A stretch of 64,000 bases of DNA from an uncultured Lachnospiraceae bacterium (GTDB lineage: Bacteria > Bacillota > Clostridia > Lachnospirales > Lachnospiraceae), in assembly GCA_910586015.1 (NCBI GenBank), contig CAJUGJ010000015.1:29801-93800 (forward strand). The letters are read 5' to 3'. This document shows, piece after piece, positions 27,851-36,429 of this stretch. Positions within the stretch are counted from its first letter, which is position 1, and each line of letters opens with the position of its first letter. The notes beneath the pieces were generated by a model. The model made no database searches. It was not told where the DNA came from and saw only the letters and a program-made list of their open reading frames with translations. A program made the translations under genes and the position numbers.

Positions 27851-28056
27851 ATTTCAACTTCCTTTCTATTCTATATTTTTTTAAGAAACAAGGTACTTTT
27901 ATTATACTATAATTCTTAAAAAACAACAAGAGAAAGCAAAGGAAATATCATACAGAATAATAAATGTTTCATTTCACATACTAAAATAGACCGCTTTGAA
28001 AATTTTCTTAATGTTAAATGTCAAAGGAATTATATGATAGAAAGGAGTTTTTCATT

Positions 28057-28254
28057 ATGGATCGAGATCCCTATCGTACGGATGAATTTGATTATATGAA
28101 TAGCTGCTCCACAACCGACTGCACAGGACTTATTCCGGCAGCACCCATCAATGATGAGGAATATGATTCCTATAATGATATTTACTTTTTCCAACCACCA
28201 TTTATTTCCTTTCATCAGCCTCAAAACTCAGAAAAAGAACCACCATTGACATAA
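28057..28254 (+). CDS. Small acidic protein of unknown function
   Basis: A 65-residue acidic protein (MDRDPYRTDEFDYMN start; two Cys near residues 17 and 22; Pro-rich end FFQPPFISFHQPQN). The ATG at 28057 follows AGAAAGGAG at good spacing; a longer frame from 28018 lacks such a site. A strong terminator follows, so it is a monocistronic unit. Tyr/Asp/Pro-rich small proteins of this kind next to spore genes might be coat components, but this is only a guess. Confidence 0.65.
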   Translation: MDRDPYRTDEFDYMNSCSTTDCTGLIPAAPINDEEYDSYNDIYFFQPPFISFHQPQNSEKEPPLT

Positions 28255-28285
28255 TTATTTATTTTTGTTTCACTTTTCTGAGTAG

Positions 28286-28322
28286 AAACACCCTTATCAA
28301 AATTTTTTTGATAAGGGTGTTT
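28286..28322 (+). terminator. Terminator after the small acidic protein gene
   Basis: AAACACCCTTATCAAAA pairs with TTTTTGATAAGGGTGTTT, 31 bases after the stop. It is a strong stem followed by a short T-containing tail. Confidence 0.85.
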
Positions 28323-28418
28323 CATTTAGAAGATAGACTGTTTTTAAAACACGTATTATATAATTACTGCATAAATTGGTAAAATAAACATGATTTTTTA
28401 TGATGACGGAGGTTTTTT

Positions 28419-29555
28419 ATGCAGATCTATGTAGTATCCGCTGGCGACACCATCTATCAAATTGCATCCAGATTTCGTGTTTCTCCCGATCAAATTATTT
28501 ATGATAATCAAATTACTTTTCCTGATCGATTAACTGTAGGTCAAGCTCTTTTAATACAGGAGGGAAATGAAATTGGCTCTTCTTATCCTCTAGTTACAGG
28601 AGGATATGCTTATCCTTTTATCCGTCCTTGGGTTTTACAATCTACACTCCCCTATTTATCAGAACTTCTTATATTTTCTTATGGATTTACTTTAGAAGGA
28701 ACTCTTGTTCCACCACAACTTGATGAAGAATGGATGATCCAAACTGCAATAAGTTATAGATCGCGTCCTATTCTTGTACTTACCCCATTCGATGAAACGG
28801 GTAAATTTAATAACTATCTTGTCCATACTGTATTAAGAGATCCCGCCCGAAAAGAACAACTACTTTTTTCACTGCTTTCTACAGTACAACAAAAGAATTA
28901 TTCTGGTGTAGATATTGATTTTGAATATATTTTAGCAGAAGATCGGGAAATATTTGCTGAATTCGTTTCTGAAACTTCTGAACTTATGAGAGCAAACGGC
29001 TATACTACATCTGTTGCACTTGCTCCAAAAACATCAAGAGATCAGCCCGGACTTTTATATGAAGGAAAGGATTATGCACTATTAGGTGCAGCAGCCGATC
29101 AAGTATTATTAATGACATATGAATGGGGATATACGTATGGACCTCCTATGGCTGTTGCTCCTCTTCCTAATGTTCGTAAAGTAGTAGAATATGCTATTAC
29201 AGAAATTCCACCTGAAAAGATACGACTTGGTATTCCAAACTATGGTTATGATTGGGCACTCCCTTATGAACGTGGCGTAACAGTTGCACAAACCATAGGA
29301 AATATTGAAGCAGTTGATATTGCTATTACACATGAAGCAGAAATACTTTTTGATCCAACTGCACTTTCTCCTTATTTTTATTATACTGAAAATGGAATAC
29401 AACATGTAGTTTGGTTTGAAGATATTCGTTCTATGCAGGCAAAATTTGAATTAATCAAAGATTTTAACTTAAATGGAGTTGGTTATTGGCAGATTATGAA
29501 ACTGTTTCGAGCAAATTGGATTTTACTTGCAGAAAACTTTTCTATACAAAAATAA
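28419..29555 (+). CDS. LysM plus GH18 spore-cortex glucosaminidase, SleL/YaaH type
   Basis: A 378-residue protein. Residues 1-47 form a LysM peptidoglycan-binding module (MQIYVVSAGDTIYQIASRF). Residues about 58-375 form a GH18 domain with the DxDxE catalytic motif intact (GVDIDFEYI, about residue 167). This is the domain order of SleL/YaaH N-acetylglucosaminidases of spores. There is no signal peptide, which is common for enzymes loaded into the spore from the mother cell. The start follows GACGGAGGTTTTTT. It supports a spore-forming host. Confidence 0.9.
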   Translation: MQIYVVSAGDTIYQIASRFRVSPDQIIYDNQITFPDRLTVGQALLIQEGNEIGSSYPLVTGGYAYPFIRPWVLQSTLPYLSELLIFSYGFTLEGTLVPPQLDEEWMIQTAISYRSRPILVLTPFDETGKFNNYLVHTVLRDPARKEQLLFSLLSTVQQKNYSGVDIDFEYILAEDREIFAEFVSETSELMRANGYTTSVALAPKTSRDQPGLLYEGKDYALLGAAADQVLLMTYEWGYTYGPPMAVAPLPNVRKVVEYAITEIPPEKIRLGIPNYGYDWALPYERGVTVAQTIGNIEAVDIAITHEAEILFDPTALSPYFYYTENGIQHVVWFEDIRSMQAKFELIKDFNLNGVGYWQIMKLFRANWILLAENFSIQK

Positions 29556-29571
29556 TATTAACTGCTTTTTC

Positions 29572-29624
29572 GGTAGCTACTCATAAAACAGTGTCAAATA
29601 ACAAGCTAGAATAGAGTAGCTACC
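29572..29624 (+). terminator. Hairpin after the SleL-like gene
   Basis: GGTAGCTACTC (29572-29582) pairs perfectly with GAGTAGCTACC (29614-29624) across a 31-base loop. It lies 17 bases after the stop. The loop is long and no long T run follows, so termination is likely but not certain. The rest of the gap up to 29840 (about 215 bases) shows only AT-rich sequence. Confidence 0.5.
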
Positions 29625-29840
29625 AAATTCTTTACTTATTGTAATAATTCGTTTTATATAAGCAATATCAATATCTAAAAATGCGAGATAGAAAAATCCA
29701 TAGCTATATGATAAAATGAAAAAAATCAAGATAATAGTACAAAAAACTTCCCAACTAATAGTTGAATTTCCTTAACTCAATCACTGGTTTGTATAAAAAA
29801 CATCCAATTAGGTATATCATTCAAGATGAAAGGAGAATTT

Positions 29841-30662
29841 ATGGATCAAATAGAAATTGGAAAATTTATTGCTAAATGTCGTAAAGAGAAAAAATTAACT
29901 CAAACTCAGCTCGCAGAAAAACTAAATATTACAGATAGAGCTGTATCCAAATGGGAGACAGGAAAAAGTATGCCTGACTCATCTATCATGTTAGAACTTT
30001 GTGAAATATTAGGAATTACAGTAAATGAACTATTAAGTGGAAAGAAGGTTGACATGGAAAGTTATGAAAAAAAGGCAGATGAAAATTTGATTGCTTTGAA
30101 AAGAAAAGCTGAAAACAATATGAAAAAGAATGTGATTATTTCAATTCTTTTTTCAACAACACTTTTAATAGGAATTATGGTATGTCTTATTTGTAATATT
30201 GCAATATCGGGTAATTTAACATGGTCACTAATTCCGGTCAGCTCTATTATATTTGTATGGGTTATATCCCTTCCAATTATTATCTTAGGAAAAAGAGGCA
30301 TTATCGCAAGCTTACTATCATTGAGTGTTTTTATTATTCCTTATTTGTTTTTGTTAAGTAATTTAACAAAAACAAAAGCAGTATTTTCAATTGGTACTAT
30401 GATGTCTATTATTTCAATTCTATTTCTATGGATAATAGTTGCTATTTTTAATCGTATCGGAAAGTCAAAAAAATTAGTTTTTTTAGGAATAACTTTTTTA
30501 TTAGCTATTCCGTTTGTATTTATTATCAATATAATACTATCAAAAATGATAGCAGAACCTATTCTTGATGTATGGGATATGCTGACTGTCTTTATATTGT
30601 TGATATTTGCATTTGTTTCTTTTATTTGTGACTACAACAAGAAAAAAGGCTTGATAAAATAA
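29841..30662 (+). CDS. XRE-family regulator with a membrane domain
   Basis: A 273-residue protein. Residues 1-60 form an XRE/Cro helix-turn-helix (IGKFIAKCRKEKKLTQTQLA, DRAVSKWETGKSMPD). Residues about 100-270 hold roughly five or six transmembrane helices. The ATG at 29841 follows GAAAGGAGAATTT and fits the HTH start better than the ATG at 29826. HTH proteins with this membrane domain are common in Lachnospiraceae and are thought to respond to membrane signals; targets are unknown. It stands alone, between two hairpins. Confidence 0.87.
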   Translation: MDQIEIGKFIAKCRKEKKLTQTQLAEKLNITDRAVSKWETGKSMPDSSIMLELCEILGITVNELLSGKKVDMESYEKKADENLIALKRKAENNMKKNVIISILFSTTLLIGIMVCLICNIAISGNLTWSLIPVSSIIFVWVISLPIIILGKRGIIASLLSLSVFIIPYLFLLSNLTKTKAVFSIGTMMSIISILFLWIIVAIFNRIGKSKKLVFLGITFLLAIPFVFIINIILSKMIAEPILDVWDMLTVFILLIFAFVSFICDYNKKKGLIK

Positions 30663-30763
30663 CAGTTGTCCTATCCTAGATCTATAGAATCGGCTGAGCC
30701 TACATATCTGGAGATATTCCTATCTTTCGTTTTTCAACAATATCTTCTAGTAAAAATATAATA

Positions 30764-30799
30764 TCAAAGGGCGACAGTCTAAAATACTGTCGCCCTTTG
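30764..30799. terminator. Bidirectional terminator
   Basis: TCAAAGGGCGACAGT (30764-30778) pairs perfectly with ACTGTCGCCCTTTGA (30785-30799). It lies between the convergent XRE gene and the broken Ig-like gene and could serve both. Confidence 0.88.
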
Positions 30800-30825
30800 A
30801 ATTATATAAATCAGAGCTATTTCAT

Positions 30826-31697
30826 ATTAAAAAGTAATTTTTCTATACTGTCTACACTAAAATAGAATTTTTCATCTTCTATTTTATAAGTAATTTGATC
30901 CGATGTATAGGTATTATCTTCATTTTTCTGATCTGTTTCTGGATCAAGATTATAACTATCTGCCATACCAGAAAGAGAATTTTTCTTACTATATAAAAGT
31001 GTCTTACTATCCTTTAGAAAATGAAATCCATAGCTTGCTATATCAGATTCACTGATCCAACCTAAGCGGTCAGGATAGGATAATAGGATAATATGATAAA
31101 AGTTAAAACATCATTATCCTTAATATCAAAATCAAAATATTCCCAGTCCTTGATATGGGCAATTTTTATTTGTATTTGGGCTTTTCCTAACATTTCAGGT
31201 ATAAAAATAATATCGTGATACTCAGACTCTTCGTCCCATTCTACCGATATTACTTTGTCATTGCTACTTTCTATATAAACTAGAGTTTCATCTTTTAATA
31301 ATTTTTTAGTCTCAATTCGTGCAAGTTCATACTCGTCAGGATAACATCTAATAAAAGTATTCTCACAAGAAAGTCTTGATTTGACTTTTATTTTGCAGGT
31401 AAGTCTTATCGGATTTTCACCTGAACCAATAATTGCAGTAATTGTACAACTTCCAGCACCTTTGGCAGTCACTTTACCTCTTTTTGATACAGTAGCAACT
31501 TTTTTATTACTGCTTTTCCAAAGAATATATTGTTTTGTTCCGCTAACCTTTAGAGTATATGTATCATTGATATATAAAGTTTTCTTTGTAGTATTTATAC
31601 TTATCTTGTCAGTAGCCGCCTGTATAGAAATGCCAACAGTAGATATCAAAAACAGACTTATAAAAAACATGAAAGCGATTCGTTTCGTATATTTCAT
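30826..31697 (-). pseudogene. Secreted Ig-like (Big2) protein gene broken by an 8-bp tandem duplication
   Basis: The first 205 or so residues (from ATG 31697) include a signal peptide (ISLFLISTVGISIQAA) and a Big2-type bacterial Ig domain (about 30-108; LYINDTYTLKVSGTK, KVATVSKRGKVTAKGAGS). The frame stops at 31062. The other frame continues cleanly as PDRLGWISESDIASYGF to a stop at 30826, about 80 more residues. At the junction the plus strand carries GGATAATA twice in tandem (31078-31085 and 31086-31093). Removing one copy joins the two parts exactly (LSYPDRLGW). So a single 8-bp duplication has inactivated, or reversibly switched off, a gene of about 287 residues. Confidence 0.85.
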
Positions 31698-31829
31698 ATA
31701 TAATTTCTACCTTTCTAAATATTACTTTATATTTCTTTGTATTGGTAAAATAAAGTTTAATTTTATACTTGCTTTTTTATTTTATTTATGGTAAGATAAA
31801 AAGCGGTTAAGAAATCAATCCGTTTTTAT

Positions 31830-31902
31830 GCTGCCGTGGCTCAGTCGGTAGAGCGTCGCATTGGTAGTGCGGAGGTCACGGGTTCGATTCCCGTCGGCAG
31901 CT
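31830..31902 (+). tRNA. tRNA-Thr (anticodon GGT)
   Basis: A complete cloverleaf: acceptor GCTGCCG/CGGCAGC, D arm GCTC/GAGC, anticodon arm TCGCA-TTGGTAG-TGCGG with anticodon GGT at 31863-31865, T arm ACGGG-TTCGATT-CCCGT. The CCA end is not encoded. A T run follows and may end the transcript. Confidence 0.97.
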
Positions 31903-32047
31903 TTTTATTTTGGCAATTATCTAATTTTTATCTTAGTTTATTCTAATTTATTATTTCCGTTTTATTTCGATACTTTTCCGTTTTATTCAAAAGTCTACAA
32001 TCTATTTTTAACTGCATATACTGTTATAAAAAACGGAGGGTTTTATA

Positions 32048-32527
32048 ATGCCTACTTCTCAGTTTCAACCCGTTTATGGAGTTATTCAATCGATACGACA
32101 AGTACAAGGACAATGTTGCCAACAAATGGTTACTGTTGCTACCCAAAATGGGATTGTTATGTTGACTATTTCTTCTAATACATTTGTTGTAGATAATGTT
32201 CCTTTACGTTCTGGACTTCCAATTTTCGCATTTTACGACGGAAATGCTCCTGTTCCATTAATCTTTCCTCCTCAATATCAAGCAGTAGTAATTGGTAGAA
32301 GAATGAGAAACGAAAGTGTTATGCTTGACTTTTTTGGTTCGGATCTGTTAAATAATGATGGAACACTCCGATTAAATCTTGGTTCTTCTACAGAAGTTAT
32401 AAATTCCAATGGTCAAAGAGTTTCCTGTAATTTAGGAGGTCAACTATTATTAGTATACTATAGTACAACCACAAGAAGTATTCCTGCACAGACAACACCA
32501 AGAAAAGTGATTGTAATTTGTAGATAA
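32048..32527 (+). CDS. Conserved hypothetical protein
   Basis: A 159-residue protein with no signal peptide or membrane segment, rich in beta-type sequence (IVMLTISSNTFVVDN, GGQLLLVYYSTTTRSIP). The start follows AACGGAGGGTTTTATA. It sits between tRNA-Thr and the convergent sigH operon. It resembles small clostridial proteins of unknown function; no motif points to an activity. Confidence 0.75.
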   Translation: MPTSQFQPVYGVIQSIRQVQGQCCQQMVTVATQNGIVMLTISSNTFVVDNVPLRSGLPIFAFYDGNAPVPLIFPPQYQAVVIGRRMRNESVMLDFFGSDLLNNDGTLRLNLGSSTEVINSNGQRVSCNLGGQLLLVYYSTTTRSIPAQTTPRKVIVICR

Positions 32528-32543
32528 TCTTTTTTATAAAACT

Positions 32544-32577
32544 GCTGCAAAATAAATTTTTATTTTTGTTTTGCAGC
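32544..32577. terminator. Bidirectional terminator
   Basis: GCTGCAAAA (32544-32552) pairs with TTTTGCAGC (32569-32577), with A/T runs on both sides. It separates the hypothetical gene from the convergent sigH gene. Confidence 0.8.
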
Positions 32578-32621
32578 TAATTTTTTTAAGAACAGAAAGA
32601 AATCCATAAAATGGTCATGTT

Positions 32622-33191
32622 TTAGTCCATTATCTTACAATATATTTCTAGCTTACGTTTGATTCTTTGTAGTGCATTATCAACGGTCTTCGGTTTTTTT
32701 CTAAGAACTTTTGCTATTTGTATATAATTCATTTCTTTTAGATACAGTTGAAGTACCTGTTGTTCTAATGGGCTAAGAAGTGTGCTTAACTGTTGTTTCA
32801 TTCTGGCAATCGTTTCTTTATCAATAAATGTTTCCTCTGGACTGGGATTGATAGCAGATGTAAGGGTATCCATAGACAAATAGTCATTTAATGGTTGATT
32901 CTTTTTTGTATTGGAACGTTTAATAGCAGAATACATCTGTCTGGAAATACAAAGTTCAGCAAAGGAATAAAAAGTTACTCCCCTCTCTTTTTTAAAATTC
33001 AAAATTGCTTTATATAATCCAATCATTCCTTCTTGAACCAAATCCTCTTTATCTGCCCCGATTAAATATAGTGTCTTTGTTTTGCTATAAACCAGAGTTT
33101 TGTATCGATTCATTAAATAATCGAGTGCTTCCTTTTCTCCTGCCTGAATTTTAGTTAGAATCTCTTCATCATTCCAACCATCATATCCCAT
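32622..33191 (-). CDS. sigH: RNA polymerase sporulation sigma factor SigH
   Basis: A 189-residue sigma-70 family protein of the SigH (sigma-30) type. Region 2 (EALDYLMNRYKTLVYSKTKT, DKEDLVQEGMIGLYKAI) and region 4 (LSPLEQQVLQLYLKEMNYIQ, KPKTVDNALQRIKRK) are both present. In Bacillus and Clostridia this factor drives entry into sporulation. The ATG at 33191 follows AGAGGAG at seven bases and gives the standard N-terminus; an ATG at 33221 would add ten residues and overlap yacP. It is the last gene of the cysE-to-sigH block, whose order matches Bacillus subtilis. Confidence 0.95.
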   Translation of the reverse strand: MGYDGWNDEEILTKIQAGEKEALDYLMNRYKTLVYSKTKTLYLIGADKEDLVQEGMIGLYKAILNFKKERGVTFYSFAELCISRQMYSAIKRSNTKKNQPLNDYLSMDTLTSAINPSPEETFIDKETIARMKQQLSTLLSPLEQQVLQLYLKEMNYIQIAKVLRKKPKTVDNALQRIKRKLEIYCKIMD

Positions 33192-33217
33192 TCTAATACT
33201 CCTCTGCCTTTCTGAAC

Positions 33218-33820
33218 TCATTTCTTTTTTTTCTTCTTTGGCTTTTGACTTTGTTGTTGCTGTTTTTCATTTATCTTTTTCATTTCTTCTGGTTCTAAAG
33301 TTTCCTGTAAACGAAGTTGTCGTAAAAATTCCGCTTGTTTTGGATCAAGATTATCTAATAGACTATTTCTGCTGTTCTGGATTTTTATACTCTGTTGTGC
33401 TTTTTTTATTTCCTTTTCTGCTTCTTTTACCTCTCGTCGTAATTCTGGTGCTGACATTCGAACTGCACCTTTTGCTAAAATGATCATCTGTTCTAATCCA
33501 TCTGATGTGGCTACTCGAATCTGATAATCTAATGCCATTTGATAAGAAACTGCCTCTATAAACTGATCTGCAGTCTGAGCTTCCTTCGTATAGACAATAT
33601 CAATATTATGATAATGGATTACTGTTCCTAGATTTCCCTTTGATTTATAACCGTCAAAGACCAAAATCACTTCATTTTTTCGAAACCCCTGATAATTGCA
33701 TAAGATATCCGCCAGACGAATTCTTGCTGATTCTAAACTTCCTTCTTTTACAATCTTTTTAAGTTCAGGCCATGAAAAAATAATATTATATCCATCCACC
33801 AGCAAAAACTCCTGTGCCAT
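33218..33820 (-). CDS. NYN-domain ribonuclease, YacP/Rae1 type
   Basis: A 200-residue protein with a PIN-like NYN domain (about 1-165). It starts EFLLVDGYNIIFSWPELK, and LVFDGYKSKG and ATSDGLEQ supply the acidic active-site residues. In B. subtilis the relative Rae1 cuts mRNA in the ribosomal A site. The C-terminus is a Lys/Gln-rich tail (PKKKKKK), likely to contact RNA. It lies 6 bases after rlmB in the same operon. Confidence 0.92.
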   Translation of the reverse strand: MAQEFLLVDGYNIIFSWPELKKIVKEGSLESARIRLADILCNYQGFRKNEVILVFDGYKSKGNLGTVIHYHNIDIVYTKEAQTADQFIEAVSYQMALDYQIRVATSDGLEQMIILAKGAVRMSAPELRREVKEAEKEIKKAQQSIKIQNSRNSLLDNLDPKQAEFLRQLRLQETLEPEEMKKINEKQQQQSQKPKKKKKK

Positions 33821-33826
33821 GCTGAT

Positions 33827-34576
33827 CTATTCCTTTTTTGTCAGTCGTTGTCGAACAATCTCATAGGAAAGAACCCCCATTGCAACAGAAGCATTTAAGG
33901 AATCAATCGCTCCAAACATTGGAATTTTAGTTCTAAAATCACACGCCTGTTGTACAATCCGACTAACTCCTTCTCCTTCCCCTCCAATCACAAGACCAAT
34001 TGGTCCTGTTAAATCCTGCTTATACATGATTTCCCCTTCCATATCTGCACAGGCAAACCAAATTCCACATTTTTTTAATTCTTCTATTGTAGCAACCAGA
34101 TTTGTCACTTTTGCCACGGGAACATAATGAACAGCACCTGCAGATGCTTTTACTGCTGTTGCTGTCAGTCCAGCAGCACGCCGCTTTGGTATAATAACTC
34201 CATGTGCTCCTGCCTGATTTGCTGTTCGAATGATCGCACCTAAATTATGAGGATCCTCAATTCCATCTAAGAGAATTAAAAACGGAGGTTCATTTTTTTC
34301 TTTTGCTATCTTTAAAATATCTTCCACTTCTGCATAGGAATAGGCGGCTGCGTATGCAATAACTCCTTGATGCTTTCCTGTTTCTGACATTTGATCCAGA
34401 CGTTCTTTTGTGACAAAATGAAAGATAGTTCCATTTTTCCTTGCCTCTTTTAAAATTGATTGAATTGGCCCATCTTTACTGCCATCTAATATAAATAGCT
34501 GATCAATCGTCTTACCTGCTCGGAATGCCTCTAAAACAGCATTCCTCCCTTCTAAGGTAAATTCTTGATATCTCAT
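33827..34576 (-). CDS. rlmB: 23S rRNA (guanosine-2'-O-)-methyltransferase RlmB
   Basis: A 249-residue SpoU/TrmH family enzyme. An N-terminal substrate-binding domain (about 1-75; EGRNAVLEAFRAGKTIDQLF) is followed by the knotted SPOUT domain. The motifs are LDGIEDPHNLGAIIRTANQAG, VIGGEGEGVS and the C-terminal IDSLNASVAMGVLSYE. It methylates a guanosine in the peptidyl-transferase region of 23S rRNA (G2251 in E. coli numbering). It lies in the conserved position between mrnC and yacP. Confidence 0.94.
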   Translation of the reverse strand: MRYQEFTLEGRNAVLEAFRAGKTIDQLFILDGSKDGPIQSILKEARKNGTIFHFVTKERLDQMSETGKHQGVIAYAAAYSYAEVEDILKIAKEKNEPPFLILLDGIEDPHNLGAIIRTANQAGAHGVIIPKRRAAGLTATAVKASAGAVHYVPVAKVTNLVATIEELKKCGIWFACADMEGEIMYKQDLTGPIGLVIGGEGEGVSRIVQQACDFRTKIPMFGAIDSLNASVAMGVLSYEIVRQRLTKKE

Positions 34577-34594
34577 CTGTCTTCATTTCCTTTC

Positions 34595-35032
34595 CTATTT
34601 TTCTTTATTTTGTATTTCTAGAAGCCCCTTTTTGATTAACTCTATCACACGCTCCATTCGATTTTGTAAATATAAATATCCCACTAATGCCTCTAATCCT
34701 GTTGCTGTTCGATATTCGGACATACTCGCATTTTTAGCCATTGTTGACGATTTTGCATTACGTCCTCGTTTATAAATAAACAACTCTTCTTCACTTAACT
34801 TGTCCTCAATTTTATGAAATAATTCTTTTTGTGCAGATGCACAAACCAGTTTACTTGCTCTTTGATGAAGACGGTTGACTTGTGCATTTCCTCGTTCTAC
34901 TAACATCGTTCGAATTACTAACTCATAAATAGCATCTCCAATATAGGCAAGTGTCAGTGGAGAATACATCTTTGGGTCTGTTTCAGGCAGCGAAAATGCC
35001 GCCTGAACCAAATTTACTATATTCTCTTCCAT
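34595..35032 (-). CDS. mrnC: Mini-ribonuclease 3
   Basis: A 145-residue RNase III-like protein lacking the double-stranded RNA-binding domain, as in the Mini-III family that matures 23S rRNA. The active-site signature LTLAYIGDAIYELVIR and the later Glu in GLEALVGYLYL are present. It overlaps the end of cysS by 16 bases and precedes rlmB, the usual Firmicute order. Confidence 0.95.
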   Translation of the reverse strand: MEENIVNLVQAAFSLPETDPKMYSPLTLAYIGDAIYELVIRTMLVERGNAQVNRLHQRASKLVCASAQKELFHKIEDKLSEEELFIYKRGRNAKSSTMAKNASMSEYRTATGLEALVGYLYLQNRMERVIELIKKGLLEIQNKEK

Positions 35033-36429
35033 TTTACCCCTTCTCTGGTATCCTCTAAAAGAATTCCCATATCAGCTAGTGTTTTTCGAATTTCATCCGC
35101 TTTTGCAAAATCCTTTGCCTTTCTCGCCTCTTGTCGTGTAGCTATTAACCGTTCTACTTCCTGTTCTAAACTCTCTTTCTTTTTTAATACTTCTAATCCC
35201 AGTATATCACATAAACTCAGTAATTTAAAAGAGGTGATTTGAAGCATTTCAAGGCTTGAATTAGCAGAAAGATTTGTATTTGCTAACCGAACCAATTCAA
35301 AAATTGCTGTTATGGCATCTGCTGTATTGAAATCATCTTCCATTGCCATATCAAATTTTTGATTCCATTCCTCTATTTCCTGTACAAGAACTTTTTCCTG
35401 ATCGGTCAATTTGATATTCTGCATTTGATTTTTTTCTTTTATTTGTTTAAAATACTCTAACTGTTCTATAGCTGTTTGAATTCGTGTCAAACCGTTTTTT
35501 GAAGCCTCCATACTTTCTTTACTAAAATTGATTGGACTGCGATAATGTACACTTAAAAGGAAAAATCTTAGAACAGAATATGGATAGCTTTCTTCAATTT
35601 CTCTTACCGTAAAAAAATTCCCCTCTGATTTTGACATCTTTTTATGATCCACATTAATAAACGCATTGTGCATCCAATATCTTGCAAATTCTTTTTCAGT
35701 ACAGCTTTCTGTTTGAGCAATTTCATTTTCATGATGAGGAAAAATTAAATCTTCACCTCCTGCATGAATATCGATTTCATCTCCTAAATATTTTCTACTC
35801 ATAACAGAACATTCAATATGCCAGCCAGGTCTTCCTTCTCCCCAAGGAGAATTCCAAAAAGGTTCTCCTTCCTTTTTTGGCTTCCATAGTACAAAATCTA
35901 AGGGATCTTCCTTTTCATCATTGACCGCAATTCGAGAGCCTGCTTCCAATTCATCAATCTTTTTTTTCGAAAGTTTACCATACTGCGGAAAACTTCTTGT
36001 TCTAAAGTAAACGGTTCCGTTTTTCTCATAGGCATGTTTTTTTTCTATTAATTCTGTAATCATCTCAATCATTCCATCAATCTCTAGCGTTGCCCTTGGG
36101 TGAACGGTTGCAGGTTTTACATTTAATCCTTTGGTATCCTTTTGAAACTCTTTAATATAGCGTTCTGATAATTGTGTTGGATCAATTCCCTCTTCATTAG
36201 CACGAGCAATAATCTTATCATCTACATCTGTAAAATTAGAAACATAATTTACCTGATAACCTTTATATTCAAAATATCTTCGTACAGTATCAAATACAAC
36301 TAATGGTCTCGCATTTCCAATGTGGATATAATTATAAACTGTAGGTCCACAGACATACATCCGAATTTTTTCTTTTTCGATAGGTATAAATTCCTCTTTT
36401 TTTCTCGTTAATGTATTATAGATCTTCAT
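35017..36429 (-). CDS. cysS: Cysteinyl-tRNA synthetase
   Basis: A 470-residue class I synthetase. The Cys/HIGH region CGPTVYNYIHIGNARP, the zinc/His motif GWHIECSVMS, HAGGEDLIFPHHENE and the KMSKS loop (KKMSKSEGNFF) are all intact. The ATG at 36429 follows GGAGGAAAAC; an ATG at 36441 has no such site. It overlaps cysE by 14 bases and mrnC by 16, so translation of the three is coupled. The T-box leader upstream of cysE should adjust it to cysteine supply. Confidence 0.98.
   Translation of the reverse strand: MKIYNTLTRKKEEFIPIEKEKIRMYVCGPTVYNYIHIGNARPLVVFDTVRRYFEYKGYQVNYVSNFTDVDDKIIARANEEGIDPTQLSERYIKEFQKDTKGLNVKPATVHPRATLEIDGMIEMITELIEKKHAYEKNGTVYFRTRSFPQYGKLSKKKIDELEAGSRIAVNDEKEDPLDFVLWKPKKEGEPFWNSPWGEGRPGWHIECSVMSRKYLGDEIDIHAGGEDLIFPHHENEIAQTESCTEKEFARYWMHNAFINVDHKKMSKSEGNFFTVREIEESYPYSVLRFFLLSVHYRSPINFSKESMEASKNGLTRIQTAIEQLEYFKQIKEKNQMQNIKLTDQEKVLVQEIEEWNQKFDMAMEDDFNTADAITAIFELVRLANTNLSANSSLEMLQITSFKLLSLCDILGLEVLKKKESLEQEVERLIATRQEARKAKDFAKADEIRKTLADMGILLEDTREGVKWKRI

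Noticed and set aside
31861..32178. Plus-strand frame starting inside tRNA-Thr
   Set aside because: It begins in the tRNA and overlaps the start of the better supported gene at 32048.
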